Shown piece by piece: positions 42,626 to 50,490 of a stretch of DNA of 64,000 nucleotides (its first letter is position 1; every line of letters starts with the position of its first letter). Both the position numbers and the translations under genes were made by a program. Under the pieces are notes generated by a model. It was not told where the DNA came from and ran no database searches. It saw only the letters and a list, made by a program, of their open reading frames with translations. The stretch lies in assembly GCA_965199165.1 (NCBI GenBank), contig OZ240681.1:434001-498000 (forward strand), given 5' to 3'. Origin of the DNA: LMUY01 sp965199165 (GTDB lineage Bacteria; Pseudomonadota; Alphaproteobacteria; Acetobacterales; Acetobacteraceae).

Positions 42626-43603
42626 GTGGCTGAATATCAGAACCTTTTCACCCGAGTGCAGGTCCGTGGGCCTGCCTATGCAGGCGTCCCGCTCACCGCG
42701 ACCAACTGGACGAGGTCGGGCGTGCCGTTCTTCATCCACACCTTCGGCCGCTTCGGCGATGCGCAGGTGGGGCCGATCTACCTGGGCGCGCTTGGCATTG
42801 CCTCGCTCGTCTGCGGGTTCATCGCGTTCGAGATCATCGGGCTCAACATGTGGGCGTCCGTCAACTGGGATCCGGTGCAGTTCGTGCGCCAGCTCCCGTG
42901 GCTCGCGCTGGAGCCGCCGGCGCCCGGCTACGGGCTGCACTTCCCACCGCTGGCCTATGGCGGCTGGTGGCTGATGGCGGGGTTCTTCCTGACAACGTCC
43001 ATCCTGCTTTGGTGGGTCCGGATCTACCGCCGGGCACGCTCGCTCGGCATGGGCACGCACGTCGCCTGGGCCTTCGCCGCCGCGATCTGGCTCTACCTCG
43101 TGCTCGGCTTCATCCGGCCGGTCCTGATGGGGAGCTGGGCGGAGGCGGTGCCTTTCGGCATCTTCCCGCATCTGGATTGGACGGCATCCTTCTCCATCCG
43201 TTACGGCAACCTGTTCTACAACCCGTTCCACATGCTCTCCATCGTCTTCCTGTATGGCGCCACGCTGCTGTTCGCCATGCACGCCGCGACGGTCCTGGCG
43301 ATCAGCCGCTTCGGTGGTGAGCGCGAGCTGGAGCAGATCCTGGATCGCGGCACCGCCTTCGAGCGCGGCGCCTTGTTCTGGCGTTGGACGATGGGCTTCT
43401 GCGCTTCGGCGGAGAGCATCCACCGGTGGGCCTGGTGGTTCGCCGTGCTGTGCCCCTTGACGGGCGGCATCGGGATCCTGCTGACCGGCACGGTGGTGGA
43501 CAACTGGTATCTCTGGGGAGTGAAGCACGGCATCGCACCGCCCTATCCGGCGATGTGGGGCACGGTGGTGGACCCTGCCCTGGGACAAGGAGCGGTACGA
43601 TGA
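42626..43603 (+). CDS. pufM: Photosynthetic reaction centre M subunit
   Basis: PufM is the M chain, 325 aa with five helices, and forms the reaction-centre core with L. It shows NLFYNPFHMLSIVFLYG with the special-pair histidine, AMHAATVLA and GFCASAESIHRWAWW at the iron/quinone site. It starts with GTG 33 bases after pufL, and its stop overlaps the pufC ATG. The C-terminal extension beyond HGIAPPYP is typical of centres that carry a bound cytochrome. Confidence 0.98.
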   Translation: MAEYQNLFTRVQVRGPAYAGVPLTATNWTRSGVPFFIHTFGRFGDAQVGPIYLGALGIASLVCGFIAFEIIGLNMWASVNWDPVQFVRQLPWLALEPPAPGYGLHFPPLAYGGWWLMAGFFLTTSILLWWVRIYRRARSLGMGTHVAWAFAAAIWLYLVLGFIRPVLMGSWAEAVPFGIFPHLDWTASFSIRYGNLFYNPFHMLSIVFLYGATLLFAMHAATVLAISRFGGERELEQILDRGTAFERGALFWRWTMGFCASAESIHRWAWWFAVLCPLTGGIGILLTGTVVDNWYLWGVKHGIAPPYPAMWGTVVDPALGQGAVR

Positions 43604-44751
43604 ACCTCGGCTTGCGCTACGGCTTGGCTCTGGTCGGGATCCCGGCGGCGTTGCTCGTCGGGGTCGTCATCCTCTTCCGCTTCCAGCTGCCGCCGGTGGA
43701 AACGGTGCAGCGGGGCTACCGCGGCGTCGCCATGGTGGAAAACTACCACCCGGCCGACGTGGAGGCGTATGTCGCCGCCAACAAGGTCCCCGTGTCGCTT
43801 CCCCCCTTGCCGGCGGCCGGCCCGAAGGCGGGGGCGGTCTACCGGAACGTCCAGGTGCTCGGAAGCCTCAGCGTCGGGCAGTTCACCCGGCTGATGGTGT
43901 CGATCACCAACTGGGTGGCGCCGCAGCAGGGCTGCGCCTACTGCCACAACACGGCGAACATGGCGGAGGACAGCATCTACACCAAGGTCGTCGCCCGCCG
44001 CATGATCCAGATGGTCCAGCATATCAACGCCGACTATAAGCCCCACGTGGCCGCGACCGGGGTGACGTGCTACACCTGCCACCGCGGCAACCCGGTTCCG
44101 TCGCAGGTCTGGTTCAACGACCCAGGCCCGCCGCATGCCGGCGGCGTGACGGAGGCGAGCACCGGCAAGAACCATCCTGCCGGCTCGGTGAACGACTCGT
44201 CGTTGCCGTATGACCCGTTCACTCCCTTCCTGGAGAAGGACGCGGAAATCCGGGTGCAGTCGATCGTGGCCCTGCCTGGCACCGATCGCCAGTCGATCAA
44301 GCAGACCGAGTGGACGTACGCGTTGATGGTTCACTTCTCCCAATCCCTGGGGGTGAACTGCACGTATTGCCACAACAGCCGCTCCTTCAACGACTGGTCA
44401 CAGAGCACGCCGCAGCGGGTGGTTGCCTGGCACGGCATCCGCATGGTGCGGGACTTGAATGATGAATACTTGGACAAGCTGCAGAACGTGTTCCCCGCAA
44501 CACGGCGGGGGCCGTTGAACGACGTTGCCAAGGTCAACTGCGCGACATGCCACCAGGGCGTGTTCAAGCCGCTCTTGGGTGTCAGCATGGTGACGACCTT
44601 CCCGGAGCTGCAGGGTCCGACGCCGCCCTACGTCGCGGCGGCTGCGGTTGCACCGACGCCACCGCCGGCAGCCGCTCCGCCAGCACCTCCGGCGCCGGAG
44701 GCACCTGCTCCTGCCCCCGCTCCGACGGCGGAGCCGCCGCACTCGCTCTGA
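43600..44751 (+). CDS. pufC: Reaction-centre-bound tetrahaem cytochrome c
   Basis: PufC donates electrons to the oxidised special pair on the periplasmic side. The 383-aa protein has four haem c sites: CAYCH, CYTCH, CTYCH and CATCH. The N-terminus (GIPAALLVGVVILF) is one hydrophobic helix with no lipobox cysteine, so it is probably an uncleaved anchor rather than a lipoprotein signal. The C-terminus ends in a Pro/Ala-rich tail of about 35 residues. It overlaps pufM by four bases and is followed by a strong terminator. Confidence 0.97.
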   Translation: MNLGLRYGLALVGIPAALLVGVVILFRFQLPPVETVQRGYRGVAMVENYHPADVEAYVAANKVPVSLPPLPAAGPKAGAVYRNVQVLGSLSVGQFTRLMVSITNWVAPQQGCAYCHNTANMAEDSIYTKVVARRMIQMVQHINADYKPHVAATGVTCYTCHRGNPVPSQVWFNDPGPPHAGGVTEASTGKNHPAGSVNDSSLPYDPFTPFLEKDAEIRVQSIVALPGTDRQSIKQTEWTYALMVHFSQSLGVNCTYCHNSRSFNDWSQSTPQRVVAWHGIRMVRDLNDEYLDKLQNVFPATRRGPLNDVAKVNCATCHQGVFKPLLGVSMVTTFPELQGPTPPYVAAAAVAPTPPPAAAPPAPPAPEAPAPAPAPTAEPPHSL

Positions 44752-44774
44752 CGAAGCCCACCTCGGGCTGGAAC

Positions 44775-44812
44775 GAAGGGCGCAGCCGTGTGGCTGCGCC
44801 CTTCGCGCTTTT
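44775..44812 (+). terminator. Strong terminator after pufC
   Basis: A perfect 13-bp stem (GAAGGGCGCAGCC / GGCTGCGCCCTTC, loop GTGT) is followed by GCGCTTTT. It should end most puf transcripts and set the downstream cytochrome gene apart, or lower its expression by partial read-through. Confidence 0.88.
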
Positions 44813-44906
44813 GCATGGCTGGTGGGGCTCTTGCAACTTGGGCTTGCCGGCAAACCTCTGTAAGGAGGGAGAGGTTGGTCAGCACCTCGACGGGAGCCTT
44901 GTTCGC

Positions 44907-45890
44907 ATGGATAGCTTGGAGTTCAACAAGGCGGCCGCCGCCGTGCTAACGGTCGGGATCGCGTTCATGGTGTCCGGCGTGATCGCGGACGCCCTGGTCC
45001 ATCCGAGGCGGCTCGAAGTCTCGGCGATCAAGATCGATATCCCGACGGCGGCGACGACGAGCGCACCGGTTGCCGCCGCCGACCCGCCGGTGGCGTTGGA
45101 GCTCGCCTCGGCCGACCCGGCGGCGGGCGAGGCGCTGACCAAGCAACAGGGTTGCGTCGCCTGCCATAGCTTCAACGAGGGCGGTAAGGCCGGCATCGGC
45201 CCGAACCTCTACGGCGTCGTCGGCGGCCCGCATGCCCATATGGTCGGGTACGAGTATTCGACGGCCCTGAAGAGCAAGGCAGGTCCGTGGACCTATGACG
45301 AGCTGTATGACTGGCTGAAGCAGCCGAGCGCGTATGCGCCTGGCACGAAGATGAGCTATGCGGGCCTGGCCGACCCGAAGAAGCGCGCCGACATCATCGA
45401 CTACTTGCATACTCTGTCGCACAGCCCGGAGGCTCTACCGCCGCCACCGGCCGCGGCTGCCGCGACCCCAGCCTCGGCGACCGCCCCGGCGGGTGCTGCG
45501 CCGCCCGGTGTGGAGCCGATCGCCGACCGCCTGGAGGCGGCGGATCCAAAGGCCGGGCAGGCCGACACGATGAAGCTCGGTTGTATCGCATGCCATACAT
45601 TCACGGATGGTGGGAGGGCCGGGCTGGGTCCGAACCTCTACGGAGTCGTGGGGGGGCCGCACGCGCACATGGTCGGCTTCGAGTATTCGGCCGCGCTCAA
45701 GGCACACCAGGGACCGTGGACCTACGAGGAGCTGGACAAGTGGCTGACGAAGCCGGCGGCGTATGCACCTGGAACCAAGATGTCGTTCGCCGGGATCCCT
45801 GATCCCAAGATGCGGGCCGACGTCATCGACTACCTGCATACCTTGGCGGCAAACCCGGAGCCGCTCCCGGCGGCAGCCCCAGCGAAGTAA
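44907..45890 (+). CDS. Membrane-anchored tandem two-haem cytochrome c
   Basis: The 327-aa protein has one N-terminal anchor helix (VLTVGIAFMVSGVIADALV), then two near-identical class I cytochrome c domains joined by an Ala/Pro-rich linker of about 40 residues. Haem sites are Cys83 (CVACH) and Cys226 (CIACH). Each domain keeps GPNLYGVVGGPHAHMVG and a Met ligand in GTKMSYAG or GTKMSFAG. The anchor and domains resemble the cytochrome cy/c552 group. It probably carries electrons between the bc1 complex and the reaction centre. The duplication looks recent because the two halves are so alike. Confidence 0.88.
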   Translation: MDSLEFNKAAAAVLTVGIAFMVSGVIADALVHPRRLEVSAIKIDIPTAATTSAPVAAADPPVALELASADPAAGEALTKQQGCVACHSFNEGGKAGIGPNLYGVVGGPHAHMVGYEYSTALKSKAGPWTYDELYDWLKQPSAYAPGTKMSYAGLADPKKRADIIDYLHTLSHSPEALPPPPAAAAATPASATAPAGAAPPGVEPIADRLEAADPKAGQADTMKLGCIACHTFTDGGRAGLGPNLYGVVGGPHAHMVGFEYSAALKAHQGPWTYEELDKWLTKPAAYAPGTKMSFAGIPDPKMRADVIDYLHTLAANPEPLPAAAPAK

Positions 45891-45918
45891 TACCAAGCGA
45901 CGTTGCTTCCGACTCTTT

Positions 45919-46009
45919 CGTCATTGCGACGAAGCAAGCCAGGGCGGCGCGGTTTGACTTGCTTGGCGGCCTGCATCGCCACGCCGCCAAGCGGCGGGTC
46001 GCGATGACG
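45919..46009. repeat. 91-bp imperfect palindromic repeat element
   Basis: The ends are inverted copies with one mismatch: CGTCATTGCGAC at 45919-45930 and GTCGCGATGACG at 45998-46009. Internal inverted segments (GCTTGGCGGC and GCCGCCAAGC, at 45961-45970 and 45983-45992) add a central hairpin. Ends reading CGTCATTGCGA are common in dispersed intergenic repeats of alphaproteobacteria, from memory. The element sits between convergent genes. Confidence 0.6.
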
Positions 46010-46100
46010 AGCTGGATCGATACCTACACGGACTGGCATGATTCCGACTGCCGGTCGAAGACCATCCTCCCAAGGGCCGTCTGTTCGACACCGATCAAAT

Positions 46101-46133
46101 GGAAAGGGCGCCGGTTCAACCGGCGCCCTTTCC
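46101..46133. terminator. Bidirectional terminator hairpin after the HiPIP gene
   Basis: A perfect 14-bp stem (GGAAAGGGCGCCGG / CCGGCGCCCTTTCC) with loop TTCAA lies 23 bases beyond the HiPIP stop. No long T-run follows on either strand, but the stem is strong and placed between convergent units. Confidence 0.75.
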
Positions 46134-46156
46134 ACAGTGTCGTAAACGATTGTGGG

Positions 46157-46429
46157 TTACGCGTCCTTGGGCGCAAACGCGACGCACCATCCTTCCGGAT
46201 TGATCGTGCCGGCGACGATCTTGCAGGCATTCGGCGCCACCCAGTTCACGCACAGGCTGCACTTTGCGCCGTCCTTCGGCATGTTCTGATACATGACCTG
46301 CGCCTGCTCGATCTTCTCCTGCGCATTGGCGCGCATCGTGGCCACGAAGCTCAAGATCGACCCGGCAGCCAGCCCAAGCCCGGTCCTGATGGCGCCGCGA
46401 CGTGACCACTCGCCTGTGATGCTCTTCAT
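46157..46429 (-). CDS. High-potential iron-sulfur protein (HiPIP)
   Basis: HiPIPs are small periplasmic 4Fe-4S carriers that reduce the reaction-centre cytochrome in many purple bacteria. The 90-aa precursor has a Tat signal (SRRGAIRTGLGL) with a likely cut after Ala36 (ANA|Q), leaving 54 residues. The four cluster cysteines are Cys57, Cys60, Cys69 and Cys82 (KCSLC, ACKIV, GWCVAF). The ATG at 46429 has GGGAG upstream; the longer frame is not needed. It is the last gene of the bchF-to-hemA strand, 89 bases after hemA. Confidence 0.95.
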   Translation of the reverse strand: MKSITGEWSRRGAIRTGLGLAAGSILSFVATMRANAQEKIEQAQVMYQNMPKDGAKCSLCVNWVAPNACKIVAGTINPEGWCVAFAPKDA

Positions 46430-46518
46430 GTCTGTTCTCCCTGCCGCACTATGCGACACATGTCCTTGGATCGCCATTCCGCGAGTAACAAAGGCGTCAT
46501 TACTGCGGAAATCTGGCC

Positions 46519-47730
46519 CTATGCCGCCCGTTGCAGACTCAGCTCAGACCAGATCGTCGACAGCGCTGTAACGAGATGGGCGATGTCGGCGTCGCTGTGG
46601 AAGGGGGATGGCGTGATGCGCAACCGTTCCGTTCCACGCGGCACGGTTGGATAGTTGATCGGCTGGACATAGACCCCGAACTGATCCAGCAGACGGTCGC
46701 TCACCTGCTTGCACAGCTTGGCATTGCCCACCATGACGGGCACGATATGGCTTGCATTGTTGTAGTGCGGCACCCCTGCCCGGTCCAACGCACGCCGCAA
46801 GTGGTCGACCCGGTCTTGCTGGGCCAACCGTTCGACGCGGCTGTTCTTGAGGTAGCGGATGCTCGCGAGCGCCCCCGCGGCGATGGCCGGTGGCAGCGCC
46901 GTGGTGAAGATGAACCCGGAGGCGAAGCTGCGGATGAAGTCGCATAGCGCAGCGGATGCGGCGATATAGCCGCCGATGACCCCGAAGCCCTTTGCTAGCG
47001 TGCCCTCCATCACCGTCAGGCGATGCGTCAGGCCCTCCTGCTCGGCGATGCCACCGCCACGCGGGCCATACAGGCCGACGGCATGGACCTCGTCCAGATA
47101 GGTCATGGCGCCGTGACGCTCGGCCACGTCGCAGATTTCCGCGATCGGCGCGATGTCCCCGTCCATCGAGTAGACCGACTCGAACGCGACCAGCTTCGGC
47201 GCATGGGCCGGCAGGCGAGCCAGCTTGCGGTCCAAGTCCGCCGGGTCGTTATGGGCGAAGACGATCTTCTCGGCCCGGCTGTGACGGATGCCTTCGATCA
47301 TGGAGGCATGGTTGCTGGCGTCGGACAGCACAACGCAGCCGGGCATACGGCCGGCCAGCGTGCTGAGCGCGGCCCAGTTGGACATGTAGCCGGAGTTGAA
47401 CAGCAGCGCCGCCTCCGTCCGGTGCAGGTCCGCCAGCTCCTCTTCCAGCAACACGTGGTAGTGGTTGGTGCCGGCGATGTTGCGGGTGCCGCCCGCGCCC
47501 GCGCCGCAGCTGTCCAGCGCCTCGTGCATCGCGGACAGCACGGTCGGGTGCTGCCCCATGCCGAGGTAGTCGTTCGAGCACCACACCGTCACCTCGGCCC
47601 GGCCGCGCTCACGCACATGGGTGGCAGCGGGGAAGCTGCCGGCACGTCGCTGCAGGTCGGCGAAGACCCGGTAATTGCCCTCGCGCCGGAGCCCATCGAG
47701 CTGTTTGCGGAAGAACAATTCATAGTCCAT
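46519..47730 (-). CDS. hemA: 5-aminolevulinate synthase
   Basis: HemA condenses glycine and succinyl-CoA to 5-aminolevulinate, feeding haem and bacteriochlorophyll. The 403-aa PLP enzyme shows VWCSNDYLGMGQHP, the substrate loop GAGAGGTRNIAGT, the PLP Asp/His region TYLDEVHAVGLYG and the Schiff-base lysine in GTLAKGFGVIGG. Placement at the end of the bch-puh strand ties precursor supply to pigment synthesis. GGGGGAGA lies before the ATG. Confidence 0.97.
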   Translation of the reverse strand: MDYELFFRKQLDGLRREGNYRVFADLQRRAGSFPAATHVRERGRAEVTVWCSNDYLGMGQHPTVLSAMHEALDSCGAGAGGTRNIAGTNHYHVLLEEELADLHRTEAALLFNSGYMSNWAALSTLAGRMPGCVVLSDASNHASMIEGIRHSRAEKIVFAHNDPADLDRKLARLPAHAPKLVAFESVYSMDGDIAPIAEICDVAERHGAMTYLDEVHAVGLYGPRGGGIAEQEGLTHRLTVMEGTLAKGFGVIGGYIAASAALCDFIRSFASGFIFTTALPPAIAAGALASIRYLKNSRVERLAQQDRVDHLRRALDRAGVPHYNNASHIVPVMVGNAKLCKQVSDRLLDQFGVYVQPINYPTVPRGTERLRITPSPFHSDADIAHLVTALSTIWSELSLQRAA

Positions 47731-47745
47731 GGCTGCTTCTCCCCC

Positions 47746-48648
47746 TTATAGGCCGCATGTCGCCGCCGCGGCTGGCGTTGGTTCTGAACCGGCCACGGGC
47801 ATGGCCGCCCGGATGCGCCGGCGGAAACGGGCCGAAGATGACACCGGCATCCGGCCGATCGACAGCGGCCCGGCGGCCTGCCTCGCCGGACGACGCAGCT
47901 GCACGGCCCAATTCCACAGCCGCGCGAATGGCAGCGGCAGCACCAGGAACCAGTGCTCCACGACCGCAAGCCCCAGCATGACGGCGATGAAGGTCAGGCC
48001 GGCCTTGCCGGGTGCGGCAAGCCCCGGTGCGGCCGCCCGCTGCGCAAGCCAGGCCACGAGGACCGTGCCGATGGTGACGCTGAACGGGAACAGCAGGTTC
48101 ATCGGCCGGCACTTCATGTAGCTGCCCAGGAATGCCAGGTGCGCCGGCACGAAATGCTCGTTCAGGTTCAACACGCCCAGGAACACGTTCAGCTTGGCGC
48201 TTTGCCGGGCGCCCCACAGCGTCATGAAGGTCCACAGCCCCACCTGGTTGGGCGCGCCCCAGGTCGCGGCGACCACCACCGCGGCGGTCACCAGGATGGC
48301 CAACTCGTGATACAGGCAGGCTGCGACGCCGAAGCCGAAGCGCCGCCAGCCCGTGGCGCCCGGCGGGCACGGCGTGCGGCGGGGCCCGGTGAGGTAGCCC
48401 ATGAAGAAGCTCATCTCATGCCAGCCCCAGACCAGCAGGCCGTAGGTGAAGGCTGCATAGACGCCCGTGACGGACATGTCGCTGCCGCCCGCCCACAAGC
48501 GGTAGAGCGACACCCCGGCCACGATCGTCCCGCCGATCATGCTCCAGCGGAAGGTGTGGCGCGGCAGGTTGTCCAACAGGATGATCAAGCCGGTGCTGAA
48601 CCACCAGACGAACAACGCATACCCGGCCGGAGCGAGGAACAGCGACAT
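47746..48648 (-). CDS. puhE: Photosynthetic complex assembly protein PuhE
   Basis: PuhE is a polytopic membrane protein (DUF3623) that helps assemble the reaction centre and tunes bacteriochlorophyll production. The 300-aa product has about seven or eight hydrophobic helices and the family features FVWWFSTGLIILLDNLP at the N-terminus, WGWHEMSFFMGYLTGPR, and LNVFLGVLNLNEHFVPAHL. The C-terminal 40 residues are Arg/Ala-rich and variable. It lies between acsF (5 bases upstream) and hemA, as in other photosynthesis clusters. Confidence 0.94.
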   Translation of the reverse strand: MSLFLAPAGYALFVWWFSTGLIILLDNLPRHTFRWSMIGGTIVAGVSLYRLWAGGSDMSVTGVYAAFTYGLLVWGWHEMSFFMGYLTGPRRTPCPPGATGWRRFGFGVAACLYHELAILVTAAVVVAATWGAPNQVGLWTFMTLWGARQSAKLNVFLGVLNLNEHFVPAHLAFLGSYMKCRPMNLLFPFSVTIGTVLVAWLAQRAAAPGLAAPGKAGLTFIAVMLGLAVVEHWFLVLPLPFARLWNWAVQLRRPARQAAGPLSIGRMPVSSSARFRRRIRAAMPVAGSEPTPAAAATCGL

Positions 48649-48653
48649 CCCTG

Positions 48654-49718
48654 CTACCAGACGGGGCTCAACCGCACGGTCTGCGGCATCGTGTTGTTCG
48701 CCGTGGGCAACAGGAACAGGCGCAGGAAGGCGGCAGCCGCGGCCGCCGTCAGCGCCGCACCCTTCAACCGCCCGACAATCCCGCCCTGCCTGCGCGCAGC
48801 CCCCTTCGCCACGGTGATGCGGCGCAACCGCTCCAGCCCGGCGGCGAATGCCGGGTTGTCCAGGTCGAGACTGATCGGGAAGACCTGCCGGGCGATGTCG
48901 GAGGTGATGCGGAAGACGGTGAAGTCATACTGCGTGGGATCAATCCCCAGCGCGGCATGGAACGCCGGCCGCGCATGGTCGCGCACATACATGGTGGCGA
49001 ACACCGCGAGCAGAAAGAACCGGATCCACAAGCGGTTGATCCCGCCCAGGATCTTCGGGTCCGCCCGCATCAGCAAGGCGAACGCCTCGCCGTGGCGGAA
49101 CTCGTCGGCGCACCAGTTCTCGAACCACCGGAAGATCGGGTGGAAGACGTTCTCCGGATGCCGCTCCAGGTGGCGGAAGATGGTGATGTAGCGGGCGTAG
49201 CCGATCTTCTCGCTCAGGTAGGTCGCGTAGAAGACGAACTTGGGGCGAAAATAGGTGTACTTCTTCGCCTTGGTCAGGAAGCTGAGGTCCACACCGACGC
49301 CGAAATCCTTCAGCGTGTCGTTGATGAACCCGGCATGGCGCGCCTCGTCCCGCGTCATGAAGTTGAACAGGTCGTGGATGTCGCCGGCCTTGATCCGCTT
49401 CTTGATCTCCGCATACAGCACGCAGCCGGAGAACTCCGCGGTCACGGACGATACCAGGAACTCCAGGAACTCCGCACGGAGCGCCGGAGGCAGGGTCGAC
49501 AGGTCAAGGTCGAACTCCGCATTGCGGACGAAGTGGTTGCGATTGGTGTCCGCACGCAGCTCGGCGATCAACCCGTCCCATTCGGAACGGACCCGGCTGA
49601 CGTCGATCCGCTCCATCGCCGCGAAATCGGTCGTGTAGAAGCGCGGGCTCAGGACCGTGTCCTGCTGCGCCAGGCGCGTCGACTCGTTAGGGCTATGGGC
49701 CCGCATGGTGGCGCTCAC
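48654..49718 (-). CDS. acsF: Aerobic Mg-protoporphyrin IX monomethyl ester cyclase AcsF
   Basis: AcsF is the oxygen-dependent diiron cyclase that forms ring E (protochlorophyllide). The 354-aa protein carries the diiron carboxylate/histidine motifs EFSGCVLYAE, RDEARHAGF and DEFRHGEAFALL. The GTG at 49718 has GGAGA four bases upstream; longer frames are shadows. Its start region overlaps the orf98 stop. Presence of AcsF, with no bchE in the window, shows the cell can make bacteriochlorophyll in oxygen. Confidence 0.96.
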   Translation of the reverse strand: MSATMRAHSPNESTRLAQQDTVLSPRFYTTDFAAMERIDVSRVRSEWDGLIAELRADTNRNHFVRNAEFDLDLSTLPPALRAEFLEFLVSSVTAEFSGCVLYAEIKKRIKAGDIHDLFNFMTRDEARHAGFINDTLKDFGVGVDLSFLTKAKKYTYFRPKFVFYATYLSEKIGYARYITIFRHLERHPENVFHPIFRWFENWCADEFRHGEAFALLMRADPKILGGINRLWIRFFLLAVFATMYVRDHARPAFHAALGIDPTQYDFTVFRITSDIARQVFPISLDLDNPAFAAGLERLRRITVAKGAARRQGGIVGRLKGAALTAAAAAAFLRLFLLPTANNTMPQTVRLSPVW

Positions 49719-50011
49719 ACTGTCTCCTTCGGCAGGAAGCCGACTTCGTAGAGTTCGGTCAGTTCGAACATCGCCGTGAGCTCGGTCCACCAGCGGGCGA
49801 CCGGCCCGGCGCGGGTGACGGTGGCCGGGCACTGGCAGGTCAGGCGCTCACCGAAGGCGATGTTGGTCGGCGCGCCGTGCACCACCACGACGTCACCGGG
49901 CCGGATGTCGATCCCGTCGGGCACCGCATGCGCGTGCAGGCTGTCGGGCGTCTTCTCGATATCGACGTCGCAGCGGATCGCGATCGTCTCGGCGGTGAAC
50001 GGCCACATCAC
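49715..50011 (-). CDS. Conserved photosynthesis-cluster protein between puhC and acsF (orf98)
   Basis: This is a 98-aa soluble protein with no signal or membrane helix. It contains RPGDVVVVHGAPTNIAFGE and a CQC pair (LTCQCPATVTRAG), then ARWWTELTAMFELTELYEVGFLPKE. From memory, short proteins of this type sit between puhC and acsF in many purple bacteria, but none has an assigned function. Start and stop overlap both neighbours (puhC by four bases, acsF by four), so it is an integral part of the operon. The CQC pair could bind metal; this is speculation. Confidence 0.72.
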   Translation of the reverse strand: MMWPFTAETIAIRCDVDIEKTPDSLHAHAVPDGIDIRPGDVVVVHGAPTNIAFGERLTCQCPATVTRAGPVARWWTELTAMFELTELYEVGFLPKETV

Positions 50012-50460
50012 GCGCCGCCCCGGCCGGGCAGCAACTTGGCGAACACCGCCTCGTTCGTCGGCCCGAACGCCTCCAGCTCCACGTGGCGGCCGGTGGCGGG
50101 ATCGTCCAGCGTCAGGCGGTTGTCGTTCCAGGCGGCGAGATGGAACGGCATGGTGGCGTCGATCCCCTCGCTCTTGCGCGTCCGCGCCAGGCCACGCAGC
50201 GTACCCCGCAGGAACCCGTTCTCGCCAGTCACCACGTCGAACGGTGCGGTGCTGGCGCCGTCGAACACCAGCACGGCGCCGTCAGCCCGGTCCTCGAACC
50301 GAACGTCGCGGCTGTCGACGACCCTCGCGGTCTGGACAGGCGTCGCCGCGGTCATGACGCGCCCGGCGCACGCGGCGAGCAACGCCCCACCGACCGCGGT
50401 CGAAACCACCAGGGCTGGAATGTGCTGGAGCACCCATTGGCGCGCCGTCATCGAAGCCAT
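50008..50460 (-). CDS. puhC: Photosynthetic complex assembly protein PuhC
   Basis: PuhC is an inner-membrane protein needed for full reaction-centre/LH1 assembly. The 150-aa product has one N-terminal membrane helix (IPALVVSTAVGGALLAACAG) and a periplasmic domain with VVDSRDVRFEDRADGAVLVFDG and GENGFLRGTLRGLARTRKSEG, which is the family core. GGAGGG lies upstream of the ATG. It follows puhB by 30 bases and overlaps orf98. Confidence 0.93.
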   Translation of the reverse strand: MASMTARQWVLQHIPALVVSTAVGGALLAACAGRVMTAATPVQTARVVDSRDVRFEDRADGAVLVFDGASTAPFDVVTGENGFLRGTLRGLARTRKSEGIDATMPFHLAAWNDNRLTLDDPATGRHVELEAFGPTNEAVFAKLLPGRGGA

Positions 50461-50490
50461 CTCGCATGACCCTCCACCATCCGCTGACCG

